A DNA stretch of 64,000 bases from positions 7,440,001-7,504,000 of the forward strand of contig NZ_CP108488.1 in the NCBI RefSeq assembly GCF_035987325.1, given 5' to 3'. The position numbers and the translations under genes were made by a program. This document shows positions 43,194-52,022 of this stretch, in pieces; within the stretch, counting starts at the first letter, position 1; each line of letters starts with the position of its first letter. The notes under the pieces are model-generated. The model made no database searches. It was not told the origin of the DNA and saw only the letters and a list, made by a program, of their open reading frames with translations. This stretch comes from Streptomyces sp. NBC_01244 (GTDB lineage Bacteria; Actinomycetota; Actinomycetes; Streptomycetales; Streptomycetaceae).

Positions 43194-43796
43194 ATGAGAC
43201 TCCCCAGAACCGCGCACACCGACCGTCCCTGGCGGATCCACGAGATCGCCGGCGACTTCCGGGTCGAGGACGTGTGGGAGCTCCCGACGCCGGGCGGTCC
43301 GGACGACCTCGCACGGCTCGTGGAGCAGTTCGAGAAGGGCTGGGGGCAGCACGACGCCTCCCCGGTGCTGCGCGCGCTCTTCGCGGTCCGCTGGAAGCTG
43401 GGGGCCCTGCTCGGCTGGGACGAGCCCGCCGACGGCCTCGGCGGCCGGGTGCCGAGCCTGCGGGACCGGCTGCCCGAGGACCTCCGGGGCAGCGCCCGGG
43501 GTCCGGGGTCCGGGTCCTCGTCGTTCAGCACCGTTTACCAGACGCACGACGAGTGGGCGCTGGAGACCGCCAACCGGACCGTGCACGGGGTCCTGCACAT
43601 CGGCTGGGTCCCGGACGGGGACGGAGCGGGCGGCTACCACGGCCGGATGGCCGTCCTGGTCAAGCCGAACGGGCTCCTCGGCGCCGTCTACATGGCGGGG
43701 ATCAAGCCCTTCCGCCACCTCGGGGTGTACCCGGCGATGCTGCGCGGCATCGGCCGCGCATGGCGGGCCCGTACGGGCTCCGGCGCGGCGGCCTGA
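43194..43796 (+). CDS. DUF2867-family protein
   Basis: The 200-aa protein resembles DUF2867, with a HDASPVLRALFAVRW segment and the highly conserved YQTHDEWALETANRTVHG. No enzyme activity has been assigned to the family, and no membrane segment is clear apart from a mildly hydrophobic strand region. It is divergent from, and probably repressed by, the TetR gene through two operators. The ATG at 43194 lies 11 bases after operator 2. TetR/DUF2867 pairs recur in actinomycetes and may respond to a toxic small molecule. Confidence 0.8.
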   Translation: MRLPRTAHTDRPWRIHEIAGDFRVEDVWELPTPGGPDDLARLVEQFEKGWGQHDASPVLRALFAVRWKLGALLGWDEPADGLGGRVPSLRDRLPEDLRGSARGPGSGSSSFSTVYQTHDEWALETANRTVHGVLHIGWVPDGDGAGGYHGRMAVLVKPNGLLGAVYMAGIKPFRHLGVYPAMLRGIGRAWRARTGSGAAA

Positions 43797-43816
43797 ACCT
43801 CACGAGGGGCGGCGGG

Positions 43817-44473
43817 TCAGTGCTCCGGCCACTGATCGCGGTAGACGACGTGGAGCCCGCTGCCGCCGTGCGCGGCGATGAGGCCGTCGCCCTGGCCCAT
43901 CCGGGCGCAGTAGTGGGCGTGGCCGGGGTGGGCCTGGACGTATCCCGGCCCCCGGTGGGCCACGTCGGCGAAGAGCCATGAGGTGTCGGCGAACAGCCTG
44001 GCGCTGCCCGTCATGAACAGGGCCCCGGCGTGGACGTGCTGGTGGAACCGGTCCCGGTTCTCCCGGTGGTGCCGCTCCGGCCGGCGGTCGGTGGCGCGGC
44101 CGGTGCCGCGGTCGGCCGAAGGCGGTCCGGGAAGGTCGGCCGTCTGCGGCCGGCCCGGGCCCAGCCGGGCCCGCAGCTCCTTCCAGCGCGAGGGCGCGAA
44201 CTGGAGCGAGTGGTGCAGGAGGACCAGGTCGAGGCCCGGTTCCCCGGTGTCGGGGTCGGCGCGCCGCAGCGGTACGTGGACCAGCGAGCGGGGTGACGTG
44301 GCGGCGAGCGACCACAGCCCGGCGACGAGCTGCGCGGCCTGCTGGTCGACCTGGACGTCCAGATACCAGTAGCCGTCCGACAGCGCCGCGCGCACCGGTG
44401 GCCGGGCCGGGCGGATCACCTTGAACTCCTGCGGGCCGAGGCGGGCCCGGTGAATGGAGAGGGGGAGTTTCAT
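43817..44473 (-). CDS. Uncharacterised protein
   Basis: The 218-aa protein is not one I can name. It has an Arg/Pro-rich start, a DVQVDQQAAQLVAGLWSLAAT helix, a VLLHHSLQFAPSRWKELRARLG segment, a basic Arg/His-rich linker (RRPERHHRENRDRFHQ) and a C-terminal half with several His and aromatic residues (HAHYCARMGQGDG, HVVYRDQW) that might bind metal. The ATG at 44473 has no good ribosome site; a GTG at 44494 is an alternative. It directly follows the phosphotransferase gene on the same strand (24 to 45 bases), so the two may be cotranscribed. Confidence 0.55.
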   Translation of the reverse strand: MKLPLSIHRARLGPQEFKVIRPARPPVRAALSDGYWYLDVQVDQQAAQLVAGLWSLAATSPRSLVHVPLRRADPDTGEPGLDLVLLHHSLQFAPSRWKELRARLGPGRPQTADLPGPPSADRGTGRATDRRPERHHRENRDRFHQHVHAGALFMTGSARLFADTSWLFADVAHRGPGYVQAHPGHAHYCARMGQGDGLIAAHGGSGLHVVYRDQWPEH

Positions 44474-44496
44474 ATGCGGGAATTGATACGCCACCC

Positions 44497-45369
44497 CTAG
44501 AACGGGTGCCAGCGGATTTCCGGGTCGCCCTCGCGCAAGGAGGCCACGCGGCGCCGGAACTCGGCCAGGGCCTTCGGGTTGGCCGGGGCGTGCTGGGAGA
44601 CCCAGGCGCAGCTGGCCGTCTCGCGGGCGCCGCGCAGGACAGCGCAGCCCTCCCAGTCGCGCACGTCCCAGCCGTACGCCGCCGTGAACTCCTCGTACGC
44701 CGCGCCGGGCAGGCCGTACCGGTCGCGGGAGAGGGCCATCACCACCAGGTCGTGCTCGCGCAGGTCGCAGGAGACCGTCTCCAGGTCGACGAGCACCGGC
44801 CCGTCCGGGCCCACGTGGACGTTGCGGGGCAGCGCGTCGCCGTGGATCGGGCCCGGAGCGAGGTGCGGGGTGAGGGCGGCGACCCGGGCGGCGTACCCGT
44901 CGCGTCGGGCCCGCAGGTACGCGGCGTCCGCCGGATCGATCGCGCCGCCCGCCAGTCGCAGCCAGCGCTCGACCCCGCCCAGCAGATCGCGCGGGGGCAG
45001 GGTGAAGGGGGGTGCGGGCAGGGTGTGGATCTGCCTCAGCAGCGCGGCGAGGTCCCCCGGGCCCGCCGGGCGGACCGCGTCGGGGAGCCGGTGCCACAAC
45101 GTCACCGGGTGCCCGTCCACCAGCCGGGGCTCCGGCTCGGCCGCGCGGACCGCGGGGACCCCGGCCCGCGCGAGCCAGGCCGCCACCGCGAGTTCCAGCT
45201 CGGCGCGCGGCAGCAGATCCGCCTCCCGGCCGACCTTGGCGACGAGGCCGTCGTCGAGCGCGAAGACGGCGTTCTCGCCGAGGGCCAGCAGTCGGGGCGC
45301 GGACGCCCCGGCCCCCGCCCGTGCCAGGCCCGCCGCCGTCAGGGCTTCCCGGGCGCGTGCCTCGTCCAT
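44497..45369 (-). CDS. Aminoglycoside phosphotransferase-like kinase (APH family)
   Basis: The 290-aa protein has the APH/choline-kinase fold: ENAVFALDDGLVAKVGRE with the ATP-binding Lys, the catalytic loop GPIHGDALPRNV (H-G-D-x-x-x-x-N) and metal-binding LVDLETVS. Such kinases phosphorylate aminoglycosides, choline, homoserine or other small hydroxyl compounds; which cannot be told here. The ATG at 45369 is the natural start. It lies on the minus strand, divergent from the MGT glycosyltransferase, and a resistance role for the pair is possible but inferred. Confidence 0.85.
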   Translation of the reverse strand: MDEARAREALTAAGLARAGAGASAPRLLALGENAVFALDDGLVAKVGREADLLPRAELELAVAAWLARAGVPAVRAAEPEPRLVDGHPVTLWHRLPDAVRPAGPGDLAALLRQIHTLPAPPFTLPPRDLLGGVERWLRLAGGAIDPADAAYLRARRDGYAARVAALTPHLAPGPIHGDALPRNVHVGPDGPVLVDLETVSCDLREHDLVVMALSRDRYGLPGAAYEEFTAAYGWDVRDWEGCAVLRGARETASCAWVSQHAPANPKALAEFRRRVASLREGDPEIRWHPF

Positions 45370-45494
45370 GCAGTCGTCTCCGCGGTCCGTGCGTTTCCCC
45401 GGTGCCCGGGGTGGCACCGGGGCGTACCCGGGTGCTCATGACCGGACAAGTTTCGCATCCGGCCCGGCCTCAAGAAATTTCCTCCACAGGTTGC

Positions 45495-45508
45495 ACGAGA
45501 CGTCTCGT
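45495..45508. promoter_or_regulatory. Palindrome ahead of the glycosyltransferase gene
   Basis: ACGAGACGTCTCGT is a perfect 14-base palindrome 17 bases before the MGT start, followed by TCGTTATC. It looks like an operator for a dimeric regulator; none is encoded next to it. Confidence 0.55.
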
Positions 45509-45525
45509 CTCGTTATCTTTTCCTC

Positions 45526-46773
45526 ATGACCACGACCCCGAAGCCCGCCCACATCGCCATGTTCTCCATCGCCGCCGCCGGCCACGTGAACCCGAGCATC
45601 GAAGTGATCCGCGAACTGGTCGCCCGTGGCCACCGCGTCAGCTACGCCATCCCCGCCGCGTACGCCGACAGGATCTCCGAGACCGGCGCCACCCCGGTGA
45701 TCTGGAACTCCACCCTCCCCACCGACGAGGACCCCGACGCGTGGGGCACCGAGCTCATCGACAACATCGAGCCCTTCCTCGCCGACGCCGTCCAGGCCCT
45801 CCCGCAGCTCGCGGCCGCCTTCGAGGGCGACGAGCCGGACCTCGTCCTCCACGACATCACCGCCTACCCGGCGATCGTCCTCGCCCACCGCTGGGGCGTC
45901 CCCGCGGTCTCCCTCTCCCCGACCCTGGTCGCCTGGACCGGCTACGAGGAAGAAGTCGCCGGGCCGATGACCGCCGAACTGCGGACGTCCGAGCGCGGGA
46001 AGTCGTACTACGCCCGCTTCCGCGCCTGGCTCGACGAGAACGGCATCGCCGAGGACAGCGACCGGTTCGTCGGCCGCCCCCGCCGCAGCGTCGTACTCAT
46101 GCCGCGCGCCCTCCAGCCCCACACCGACCGGGTCGACGAGGCCGTCCACACCTTCGTCGGCGCCTGCCAGGGCGACCGCAGCGCCACCCAGGGCACCTGG
46201 ACACGCCCCGCCGGCGCCGAGGGGAAAAAGGTCCTCCTGGTCTCCTTCGGATCCACCTTCACCAAGCAGCCGGCCTTCTACCGGGCCTGCACGGAGGCCT
46301 TCGGGGACCTGCCCGACTGGCACGTCGTGCTCCAGATCGGCAAGTTCACCGACGAGGCCGAGCTCGGCGAGATCCCCGCCAACGTCGAAGTCCACCGCTG
46401 GGTTCCCCAGTTGGACATCCTGCGCCAGGCCGATGCCTTCATCACCCACGCGGGCACGGGCGGCTGCCAGGAAGGGCTGGCCACCGGCACCCCGATGGTC
46501 GCGGTCCCGCAGGCCGTCGACCAGTTCGGCAACGCGGACATGCTGGCCGCCCTCGGTGTCGCCCGGCACGTCCCGATGGCCGAGGCCGACGCGGCGACCC
46601 TGCGCGAGGCCGTCCTCGCCCTGGTAGCCGACTCGGAGGTGGCCGCCCGCGCGGACCGGATCCGCCGCGACATGGCGACGCAGGGCGGCACGCGCCAGGC
46701 GGCCGACCTGATCGAGGCCGAACTGCACGCACGGCCGGCACTGTCAGGGGCGAGCCCTATCGTGCAGGCATGA
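45526..46773 (+). CDS. Macrolide-type UDP-glycosyltransferase (MGT family, GT1)
   Basis: The 415-aa GT-B enzyme transfers a sugar from a nucleotide donor to a small acceptor. [20 protein letters not shown] at the N terminus holds the catalytic His of the family, and the C-terminal donor site reads [21 protein letters not shown] then [10 protein letters not shown], the MGT signature. Length and motifs match the OleD/MgtA macrolide-inactivating glycosyltransferases. In Streptomyces these often protect against macrolides or modify other phenolics. The ATG at 45526 is the first start, the 3' end overlaps the DUF1697 start by four bases (ATGA), and a palindrome lies in the promoter. Confidence 0.9.
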   Translation: MTTTPKPAHIAMFSIAAAGHVNPSIEVIRELVARGHRVSYAIPAAYADRISETGATPVIWNSTLPTDEDPDAWGTELIDNIEPFLADAVQALPQLAAAFEGDEPDLVLHDITAYPAIVLAHRWGVPAVSLSPTLVAWTGYEEEVAGPMTAELRTSERGKSYYARFRAWLDENGIAEDSDRFVGRPRRSVVLMPRALQPHTDRVDEAVHTFVGACQGDRSATQGTWTRPAGAEGKKVLLVSFGSTFTKQPAFYRACTEAFGDLPDWHVVLQIGKFTDEAELGEIPANVEVHRWVPQLDILRQADAFITHAGTGGCQEGLATGTPMVAVPQAVDQFGNADMLAALGVARHVPMAEADAATLREAVLALVADSEVAARADRIRRDMATQGGTRQAADLIEAELHARPALSGASPIVQA

Positions 46774-47342
46774 CCAAGACGACCAAGGCGACCAAGACGA
46801 AGTACGCGGCGCTGCTCCGGGGCATCAACGTCGGCGGGAACAAGAAGGTACCGATGGCCGAGCTGCGCCAGGTCCTGGACGGCCTCGGCCACGAGGATGC
46901 GCAGACGTACCTCCAGAGCGGCAACGCCGTCTTCACCAGTACGACGGACAAGACCCCGACGGCCCTCGCCCGCGACCTGGAGGCAGCCATCGAAGCCCAC
47001 TTCGGCTTCCGGGTCCCCTGCCTGGTGGTCGACGGCGCCTACCTGCGCGCCGTCGCCGACGCCTGCCCCTTCCCGGCCGCCGACCTCGAAGGCAAACAGC
47101 TCCACGCCACCTTCTGCTCCGAGCAGCCCGACCCGTCCCGCTTCGCCTCGATCGACGCGCCCGCGTACCTCCCGGAGGAGTACCGCGTGGGCGACCGCGT
47201 CATCTACCTCTACGCCCCGAACGGCCTCGGCCGCTCCAAGCTCGGCGAGGCCCTCGCCAAGCCGGCGGTGGTCAAGGGCCTGGACGTGACCAGCCGCAAC
47301 TGGAACACGGTCGCCAAGCTGGTGGAACTCACGCGGGACTGA
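46770..47342 (+). CDS. DUF1697-family protein
   Basis: The 190-aa protein matches DUF1697: [20 protein letters not shown] at the start, [12 protein letters not shown] and the conserved C-terminal [14 protein letters not shown]. The function is not known; the fold is a compact alpha/beta domain. The first 11 residues are Lys/Thr-rich. The ATG at 46770 overlaps the stop of the MGT gene, so they are probably translated together. Confidence 0.9.
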   Translation: MTKTTKATKTKYAALLRGINVGGNKKVPMAELRQVLDGLGHEDAQTYLQSGNAVFTSTTDKTPTALARDLEAAIEAHFGFRVPCLVVDGAYLRAVADACPFPAADLEGKQLHATFCSEQPDPSRFASIDAPAYLPEEYRVGDRVIYLYAPNGLGRSKLGEALAKPAVVKGLDVTSRNWNTVAKLVELTRD

Positions 47343-47360
47343 CCCCGCAGTGCGCAGGAC

Positions 47361-48218
47361 CTACTCCGCCAGCCCGTTCAGCAGGGTCATCTCGTGCGGG
47401 GTCAGGTGGACCGTTGCCGCGTCCAGGTTCTCCGCCAGGTGGTCCGGGGAGCCCGTACCCGGCGTGGGGCACAGGACCGGGGAGTGCTGGAGGAGCCAGG
47501 CCAGGGCGATCTGGCCGGTGGACGCGCCGTGTTCGGCGGCGACCGCCGTCAGTGCGGCGGCGCTCTCCCGTGTCAGGGCGCCGTTGCCGAGCGGGTAGTA
47601 GGGGAGGAAGGCGATGCCCCGGGCCTCGCACAGGGCGAGGAGCTCCGCCGAGGAGCGGTCCAGGAGGTTGTACGGGTTCTGGACCGAGGCCACCGGAACC
47701 AGGGACAGGGCTTCCCTGAGCTGGTCCGCCGTCACCGTGTTCAGCCCGATGTGGCGGATCTTGCCCTCCGCCCGCAGCTCGGCCAGCGTGCCCAGCTGTT
47801 CCGCCGGCGGGACGGCCGGATCGAAGCGGTGCAGCTGGTACAGGTCGATCCGGTCCAGCCGGAGCCTGCGCAGGCTCGCCTCGCACATGGAGCGCAGGTC
47901 CTCCGGGCGGCCCGCCGCGTGCCACTGGTCGGGGCCGGTGCGCACCACGCCGCCCTTGGTGGAGACCACCAGCCGCTCCCCGTACGGGTGGAGGGCCTCG
48001 GCCACCAGCTCCTCGGCCAGGTGGGGGCCGTAGTTGTCGGCGGTGTCGATCAGGGTGACCCCGCGTGCGACGGCGGTGCGCAGCAGCGCGACCGATGCGG
48101 GGCGGGCGGCGCGCGGGCCCCAGTAGCCGGAGCCGACCAGGCCGCCGGTGCCGAGACCGAGGCGGCGCACGGGCAGGTCCCCGCCGAGGGCGAACGTCTC
48201 ATCCACGTCAACAGACAT
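47361..48218 (-). CDS. Aldo/keto reductase
   Basis: The 285-aa NADPH-dependent oxidoreductase has the AKR tetrad: Asp in LIDTADNYG, Tyr in DNYGPHLAEELV, Lys in VVSTKGG and His in LYQLHRFDP. The NADPH-contacting STGQIALAWLLQH is near the C terminus. A chain of 285 residues is shorter than most by a few dozen, lacking the last helical extension. The ATG at 48218 opens the frame. It diverges from the ketopantoate reductase gene by 45 bases and converges on DUF1697. The substrate is unknown. Confidence 0.9.
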   Translation of the reverse strand: MSVDVDETFALGGDLPVRRLGLGTGGLVGSGYWGPRAARPASVALLRTAVARGVTLIDTADNYGPHLAEELVAEALHPYGERLVVSTKGGVVRTGPDQWHAAGRPEDLRSMCEASLRRLRLDRIDLYQLHRFDPAVPPAEQLGTLAELRAEGKIRHIGLNTVTADQLREALSLVPVASVQNPYNLLDRSSAELLALCEARGIAFLPYYPLGNGALTRESAAALTAVAAEHGASTGQIALAWLLQHSPVLCPTPGTGSPDHLAENLDAATVHLTPHEMTLLNGLAE

Positions 48219-48263
48219 GGCCCGACCGTAACCCAGGCCCGCGGATGTGCCAGGCTCGTCGGC

Positions 48264-49268
48264 ATGCGTTACATCATCATCGGCGCCGGAGCGATCGGCG
48301 CGACCATCGGCGGACGGCTCGCGGAGTCGGGCAACGAGGTCGTCCTCGTCGCGCGCGGCCCCCACGCGGAGGCTCTGCGGGCGAACGGGCTGCGGCTCAC
48401 CACGGCGGACGGCGAGCGGATGCACCGGCTCCCCGTCGTGAAGGGGCCGGCCGAGCTGGGTGAACTGCGCCCCGACGACGTGCTGTTGCTGACCGTGAAG
48501 ACCCAGGACGCGCTCGCCGCGCTCGACGCCTGGGCCGACGCGGAGGTCACGGGCGGCGGTACGGCGGCGCAGCGGCTGCCGGTGCTGTGCGCGCAGAACG
48601 GCGTGGAGAGCGAACGCCTCGCCCTACGGCGCTTCGCGCGCGTGTACGGGGTCTGCGTGTGGCTGCCGGCGACCTTCCTGGAGCCGGGGGTGGTCTCGGC
48701 GCTCTGCGCGCCGCTGACCGGGATCCTGCACCTCGGGAAGGCCGCCGGAGGCGCCGACGGGCCCGTCCGGCGGATCGCGGCCGACCTGGAGAAGGCCGGG
48801 TTCGGGGCGCCGGTCACCGAGGACGTGATGCGGTGGAAGTACGCGAAGCTGCTGGGCAATCTGGGCAACGCGATCCAGGCCACGACCGGCCCCGAGCCCG
48901 AACCCGCGAAGGCGGCACTGCTGCTGCGGGCCGTGCGCGAGGCGAAGGCCGCCTTCGCCGCCGCGGGGCTCGACTGGACTTCGGACGCGGAGCAGGCGGC
49001 GGTGCGCGACGGCAAGGTCGATGCGCCGGCCGGGACGGTACGGGGCGGGTCGTCCTGGCAGAGCCTGGCGCGGGGTACGGGGTCGGTGGAGGCGGACTAT
49101 CTCAACGGGGAGGTCGTCCTGCTGGGGCGGCTGCACGGGGTGGCCACGCCGGTCAATGACACGCTGCGGCACGCGGCGAACATCTTCGCGCGGGAGGGCT
49201 TGCCGCCCGGGGCGATGTCCATCGAGGACCTGACGGCCCTCGCCGACGAGGCCGCGGCGAGGCTCTGA
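48264..49268 (+). CDS. 2-dehydropantoate 2-reductase (ApbA/PanE family)
   Basis: The 334-aa NADPH enzyme has the glycine-rich Rossmann motif IIIGAGAIGATIGGRL at residues 4-19, LLLTVKTQDALAAL, CAQNGVESER and WKYAKLLGNLGNAIQA, which includes the catalytic Lys of this family. It could make pantoate for coenzyme A or act on another 2-oxoacid; several paralogues occur in Streptomyces, so I do not assign a symbol. The ATG at 48264 is preceded by CAGGCTCGTCGGC. Copy C of the intergenic element follows the gene. Confidence 0.88.
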   Translation: MRYIIIGAGAIGATIGGRLAESGNEVVLVARGPHAEALRANGLRLTTADGERMHRLPVVKGPAELGELRPDDVLLLTVKTQDALAALDAWADAEVTGGGTAAQRLPVLCAQNGVESERLALRRFARVYGVCVWLPATFLEPGVVSALCAPLTGILHLGKAAGGADGPVRRIAADLEKAGFGAPVTEDVMRWKYAKLLGNLGNAIQATTGPEPEPAKAALLLRAVREAKAAFAAAGLDWTSDAEQAAVRDGKVDAPAGTVRGGSSWQSLARGTGSVEADYLNGEVVLLGRLHGVATPVNDTLRHAANIFAREGLPPGAMSIEDLTALADEAAARL

Positions 49269-49288
49269 GCCGCCGGGGTGCGGGTGCG

Positions 49289-49503
49289 CACCACGGCTGC
49301 GCGGGGCGGAGTTCCCCTACCCGCCCTTCGCCCGTTCCCCGGGCTGCGCCCGGACCCCCTGGGGCTCCGCCCCAGACCCCGCGCCTCAAACGCCGGCGGG
49401 GCTGGATGTATCCAGCCCGTCCGGCGTTTGAGGACCGGGTCCGGGCAGAGCCCGGGGAACGGTGGAAGGGTGGGTGGGGGACTCCGCCCCGCGCAGCGGT
49501 AGG
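49289..49503. repeat. Palindromic intergenic repeat element, copy C (most complete)
   Basis: The outer arms GCTGCGCGGGGCGGAGTTCC (about 49297) and GGACTCCGCCCCGCGCAGCG (about 49480) are inverse of each other. Inside are CCCCTACCCGCCCTTCG and its inverse, and the core CCTCAAACGCCGG (49384-49396) with CCGGCGTTTGAGG (49421-49433) and an inner GCTGGA-TGTA-TCCAGC stem. About 200 bases could fold into one long imperfect hairpin. Confidence 0.88.
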
Positions 49504-49517
49504 CCGCGGCAGGAGGG

Positions 49518-50300
49518 TCAGGCCGCCAGGGCCGGGATGCGGGCAGGGGATGCGGCGGACGCGTCGAACCGGCGGAGCAGCAGCCGGGCCAGTTCTGGGG
49601 AGGGGCCCAGGACGCCGGAGATCACGTCGGCACCCGCGGCCTCGGCGCCCGCCGTGATGCGGTCGGGGAGCCGGCCGGGGGCGATGACGTAGGGGGCCAC
49701 CGCGATCCGGCGGACGCCCTCCGCGCGCAGGGCCCGTACGGCGTCCTCCGCCCGGGGGAGAACAGCGGAGGCGAACGCAGGCCGCACGGCGCACCAACCG
49801 GTGTGCCGCCACTCCCGCGCGATTTCAGCGATCACCGCGATCGCCTCCGGGTCTGAGGAACCGGCGGACGCGAGCACCACACCGGTGGTGGCGCGGTCCG
49901 CCGGGGTGAGGCCGGCTTCCCACAGCCGGCGCTCCAGGGTCGCCAGCAGCAGCGGCGACGGGCCGAGCACATCCGCGATCCGGACCGAGAGGTCCGGCAG
50001 GTGGGACGTGGCTCCGGCGAGCACCGCCGGGATGTCGGACTTCGCGTGGAACGCCCGCGTCAGGAGGAGCGGGAGCGCCACGATCTCGCGTACGCCCGAG
50101 AGGTAGAGCGAGGCCACCGCCTGGTCGACGGTCGGGGTGTCGAAGTCCAGGAACGCGGTCTCCACGCGCAGCCCCGGCCGCAGCGCCCGCACCCGCCGGG
50201 TGAGGGCGTGCACGGTCGCCGCGTGCCGCGGGTCGCGGCTGCCGTGGGCGAGGACGAGCAGGGCGGGGGCCTGTGCCCGGTGCGTGGAGTGCGCCGACAC
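49518..50300 (-). CDS. Sirohydrochlorin chelatase (CbiX/SirB type)
   Basis: The 260-aa two-module chelatase inserts metal into sirohydrochlorin, here presumably iron for the siroheme of the sulfite reductase in the same cluster. LLVLAHGSRDPRH with metal-ligand His is the first module, and GVREIVALPLLLTRAFHAKSD carries the second conserved His. The C-terminal half repeats the fold. The GTG at 50300 begins 6 bases after the ssuC stop, so it is the last gene of the sulfonate transporter operon. Copy C of the intergenic repeat, just downstream, may terminate it. Confidence 0.9.
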   Translation of the reverse strand: MSAHSTHRAQAPALLVLAHGSRDPRHAATVHALTRRVRALRPGLRVETAFLDFDTPTVDQAVASLYLSGVREIVALPLLLTRAFHAKSDIPAVLAGATSHLPDLSVRIADVLGPSPLLLATLERRLWEAGLTPADRATTGVVLASAGSSDPEAIAVIAEIAREWRHTGWCAVRPAFASAVLPRAEDAVRALRAEGVRRIAVAPYVIAPGRLPDRITAGAEAAGADVISGVLGPSPELARLLLRRFDASAASPARIPALAA

Positions 50301-50305
50301 GGTGA

Positions 50306-51208
50306 TCAGCTCTTGACCAGCAGGCCGCGGGTGCGCAGCACCCACCGCTCGACCGGGCTGAAGATGAGCAGGTCGATCGCGATGCCGACGACCAGGATCA
50401 GGATGATCGCGAGGAACACGCCGGGCAGGTCGATGTTGTTGCGGCCGTTTTCGAGGAGCTGACCGAGACCGAGGCCCAGGTCGGGGGAGCTGGCGATGAT
50501 CTCGGCGGCCATCAGCGAGCGCCAGGAGAAGGCCCAGCCCTGCTTGAGGCCGGCCAGGTAGCCGGGCAGCGCGGCCGGCATGACCACGTGCCAGGCGCCG
50601 CGCAGGCCGGTGGCGCCCAGGGTGCGGCCGGCCCGCAGGAACAGCGGCGGGATCTGGTCGATGCCGGAGACGAGGCCGTTGGCGATCGACGGGACGGCGC
50701 CGAGCAGGATGACGGTGTACATCATCGCGTCGTTGAGGCCGAACCAGAGCACCGCCGGCGGCACCCAGGCGACCGAGGGCAGCGACTGCAGCCCCTGCAG
50801 GATCGGGCCGATCGCGGCGCGGACGAACTTCACCCGGGCGACGAGCAGACCGAGGGGGGTGCCGATGGCCAGGGCCAGCAGGAAGCCGAGCAGACCGCGC
50901 GAGACGCTGGTCCAGATGACCTCGAGCAGGGTGCCCTTCATCCACATGTCGGACAGGCTGTCCCAGACGGAGGACAGGGCAGGGAGCTTGGTCTCGTCGG
51001 TGATCTTCGCCGCGACGAGGATCTGCCAGATGAGGAGGACCAGGCCGACGGCGATGACCGGCGGCAGGACCTTCTTGACGAGGACTTCGCGGACCGGGGT
51101 GCGGTGGGTCTGGACGGCGTCGAGCGCGTCGAGCCCGGCCTCCAGCCCGGCGAGGTCGTCGGCCTTGGCCTTGGACGGGGCCCCGGGGGTGGTGTCAGTG
51201 CTGGCCAT
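50306..51208 (-). CDS. ssuC: Sulfonate ABC transporter permease SsuC
   Basis: The 300-aa inner-membrane permease has about six hydrophobic segments and the binding-protein-dependent loop HVVMPAALPGYLAGLKQGWAF, the EAA-like motif that contacts the ATPase. Sequence and context fit SsuC/TauC for aliphatic sulfonate uptake. The N terminus has a 45-residue charged cytoplasmic tail. The ATG at 51208 overlaps the last codons of ssuB. It works with SsuB and SsuA upstream. Confidence 0.9.
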   Translation of the reverse strand: MASTDTTPGAPSKAKADDLAGLEAGLDALDAVQTHRTPVREVLVKKVLPPVIAVGLVLLIWQILVAAKITDETKLPALSSVWDSLSDMWMKGTLLEVIWTSVSRGLLGFLLALAIGTPLGLLVARVKFVRAAIGPILQGLQSLPSVAWVPPAVLWFGLNDAMMYTVILLGAVPSIANGLVSGIDQIPPLFLRAGRTLGATGLRGAWHVVMPAALPGYLAGLKQGWAFSWRSLMAAEIIASSPDLGLGLGQLLENGRNNIDLPGVFLAIILILVVGIAIDLLIFSPVERWVLRTRGLLVKS

Positions 51209-51989
51209 GGCGGCGGATCTCCCCACGCAGGTGGTCGGTGATTTCGAGGGACAGCTCCGCGACGTCCGCGTCCTCGATGCGGCGCGGCTGCGGGATGCCC
51301 ACGGTCCACTCCTTCGCGACCCGGCCGGGGCGCGAGGAGAGCAGGACCACACGCTGCGCGAGCCGTACGGCTTCGCGGACGTTGTGCGTGACGAACAGGA
51401 CGGACAGGTTCGTCTCTTCCCAGATGCGGGTGAGCTCGCCGTGCAGCACGTCGCGGGTGATGGCGTCGAGCGCGGCGAACGGCTCGTCCATCAGCAGCAG
51501 CTGGCTGTCCTGGGCGAGCGCCCGGGCCAGGGCCACGCGCTGGCGCATGCCGCCGGACAGCTCGTGGACCCGCTTGCCGTACGAGCCGCCGAGCCGCACC
51601 AGCTCGAGCAGGCGCTCGGCCTCCGGCTTGCGGTCGGCCTTGGCCACCCCGCGCAGACGCAGGGCGAGCTCGATGTTCTTGCCCGCGGTGAGCCACGGGA
51701 AGAGGGCGTGCTCCTGGAACATGAGCGACGGGCGCCCGCCGGGGGTCTCGATCGACCCCGCGGACGGCTTGTCCAGTCCGGCGACCAGGTTCAGGAGCGT
51801 GGACTTTCCACATCCCGAGGCACCCAGGATGGTGACGAACTCTCCGGGAGCGACATCGAGGCTGATGTCGTCCAGGACGAGCTGCGATCCGGCCGGGCCG
51901 GAGAAGGACTTCGAGACGTGCTCGATGCGTGCGGCGTGCGTCTGCTCCGCTACCGTGCCCTCGGCAGCCTTGGCGAGAATGGTGGCCAT
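51195..51989 (-). CDS. ssuB: Sulfonate ABC transporter ATPase SsuB
   Basis: The 264-aa cytoplasmic ATPase energises sulfonate uptake. Walker A GASGCGKSTLL, signature ELSGGMRQRVALARAL, Walker B LLLMDEPFAALD and the switch His in LFVTHNVREAV are all present. I chose the ATG at 51989, which has AGGAGG 8 bases upstream; the GTG at 51998 lies within that ribosome site. ssuC overlaps its end by 14 bases, and ssuA ends 33 bases upstream. Confidence 0.93.
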   Translation of the reverse strand: MATILAKAAEGTVAEQTHAARIEHVSKSFSGPAGSQLVLDDISLDVAPGEFVTILGASGCGKSTLLNLVAGLDKPSAGSIETPGGRPSLMFQEHALFPWLTAGKNIELALRLRGVAKADRKPEAERLLELVRLGGSYGKRVHELSGGMRQRVALARALAQDSQLLLMDEPFAALDAITRDVLHGELTRIWEETNLSVLFVTHNVREAVRLAQRVVLLSSRPGRVAKEWTVGIPQPRRIEDADVAELSLEITDHLRGEIRRHGQH

Positions 51990-52022
51990 GGTCGTCACCT
52001 CCTGGGTTGCTGGATTACGGGG

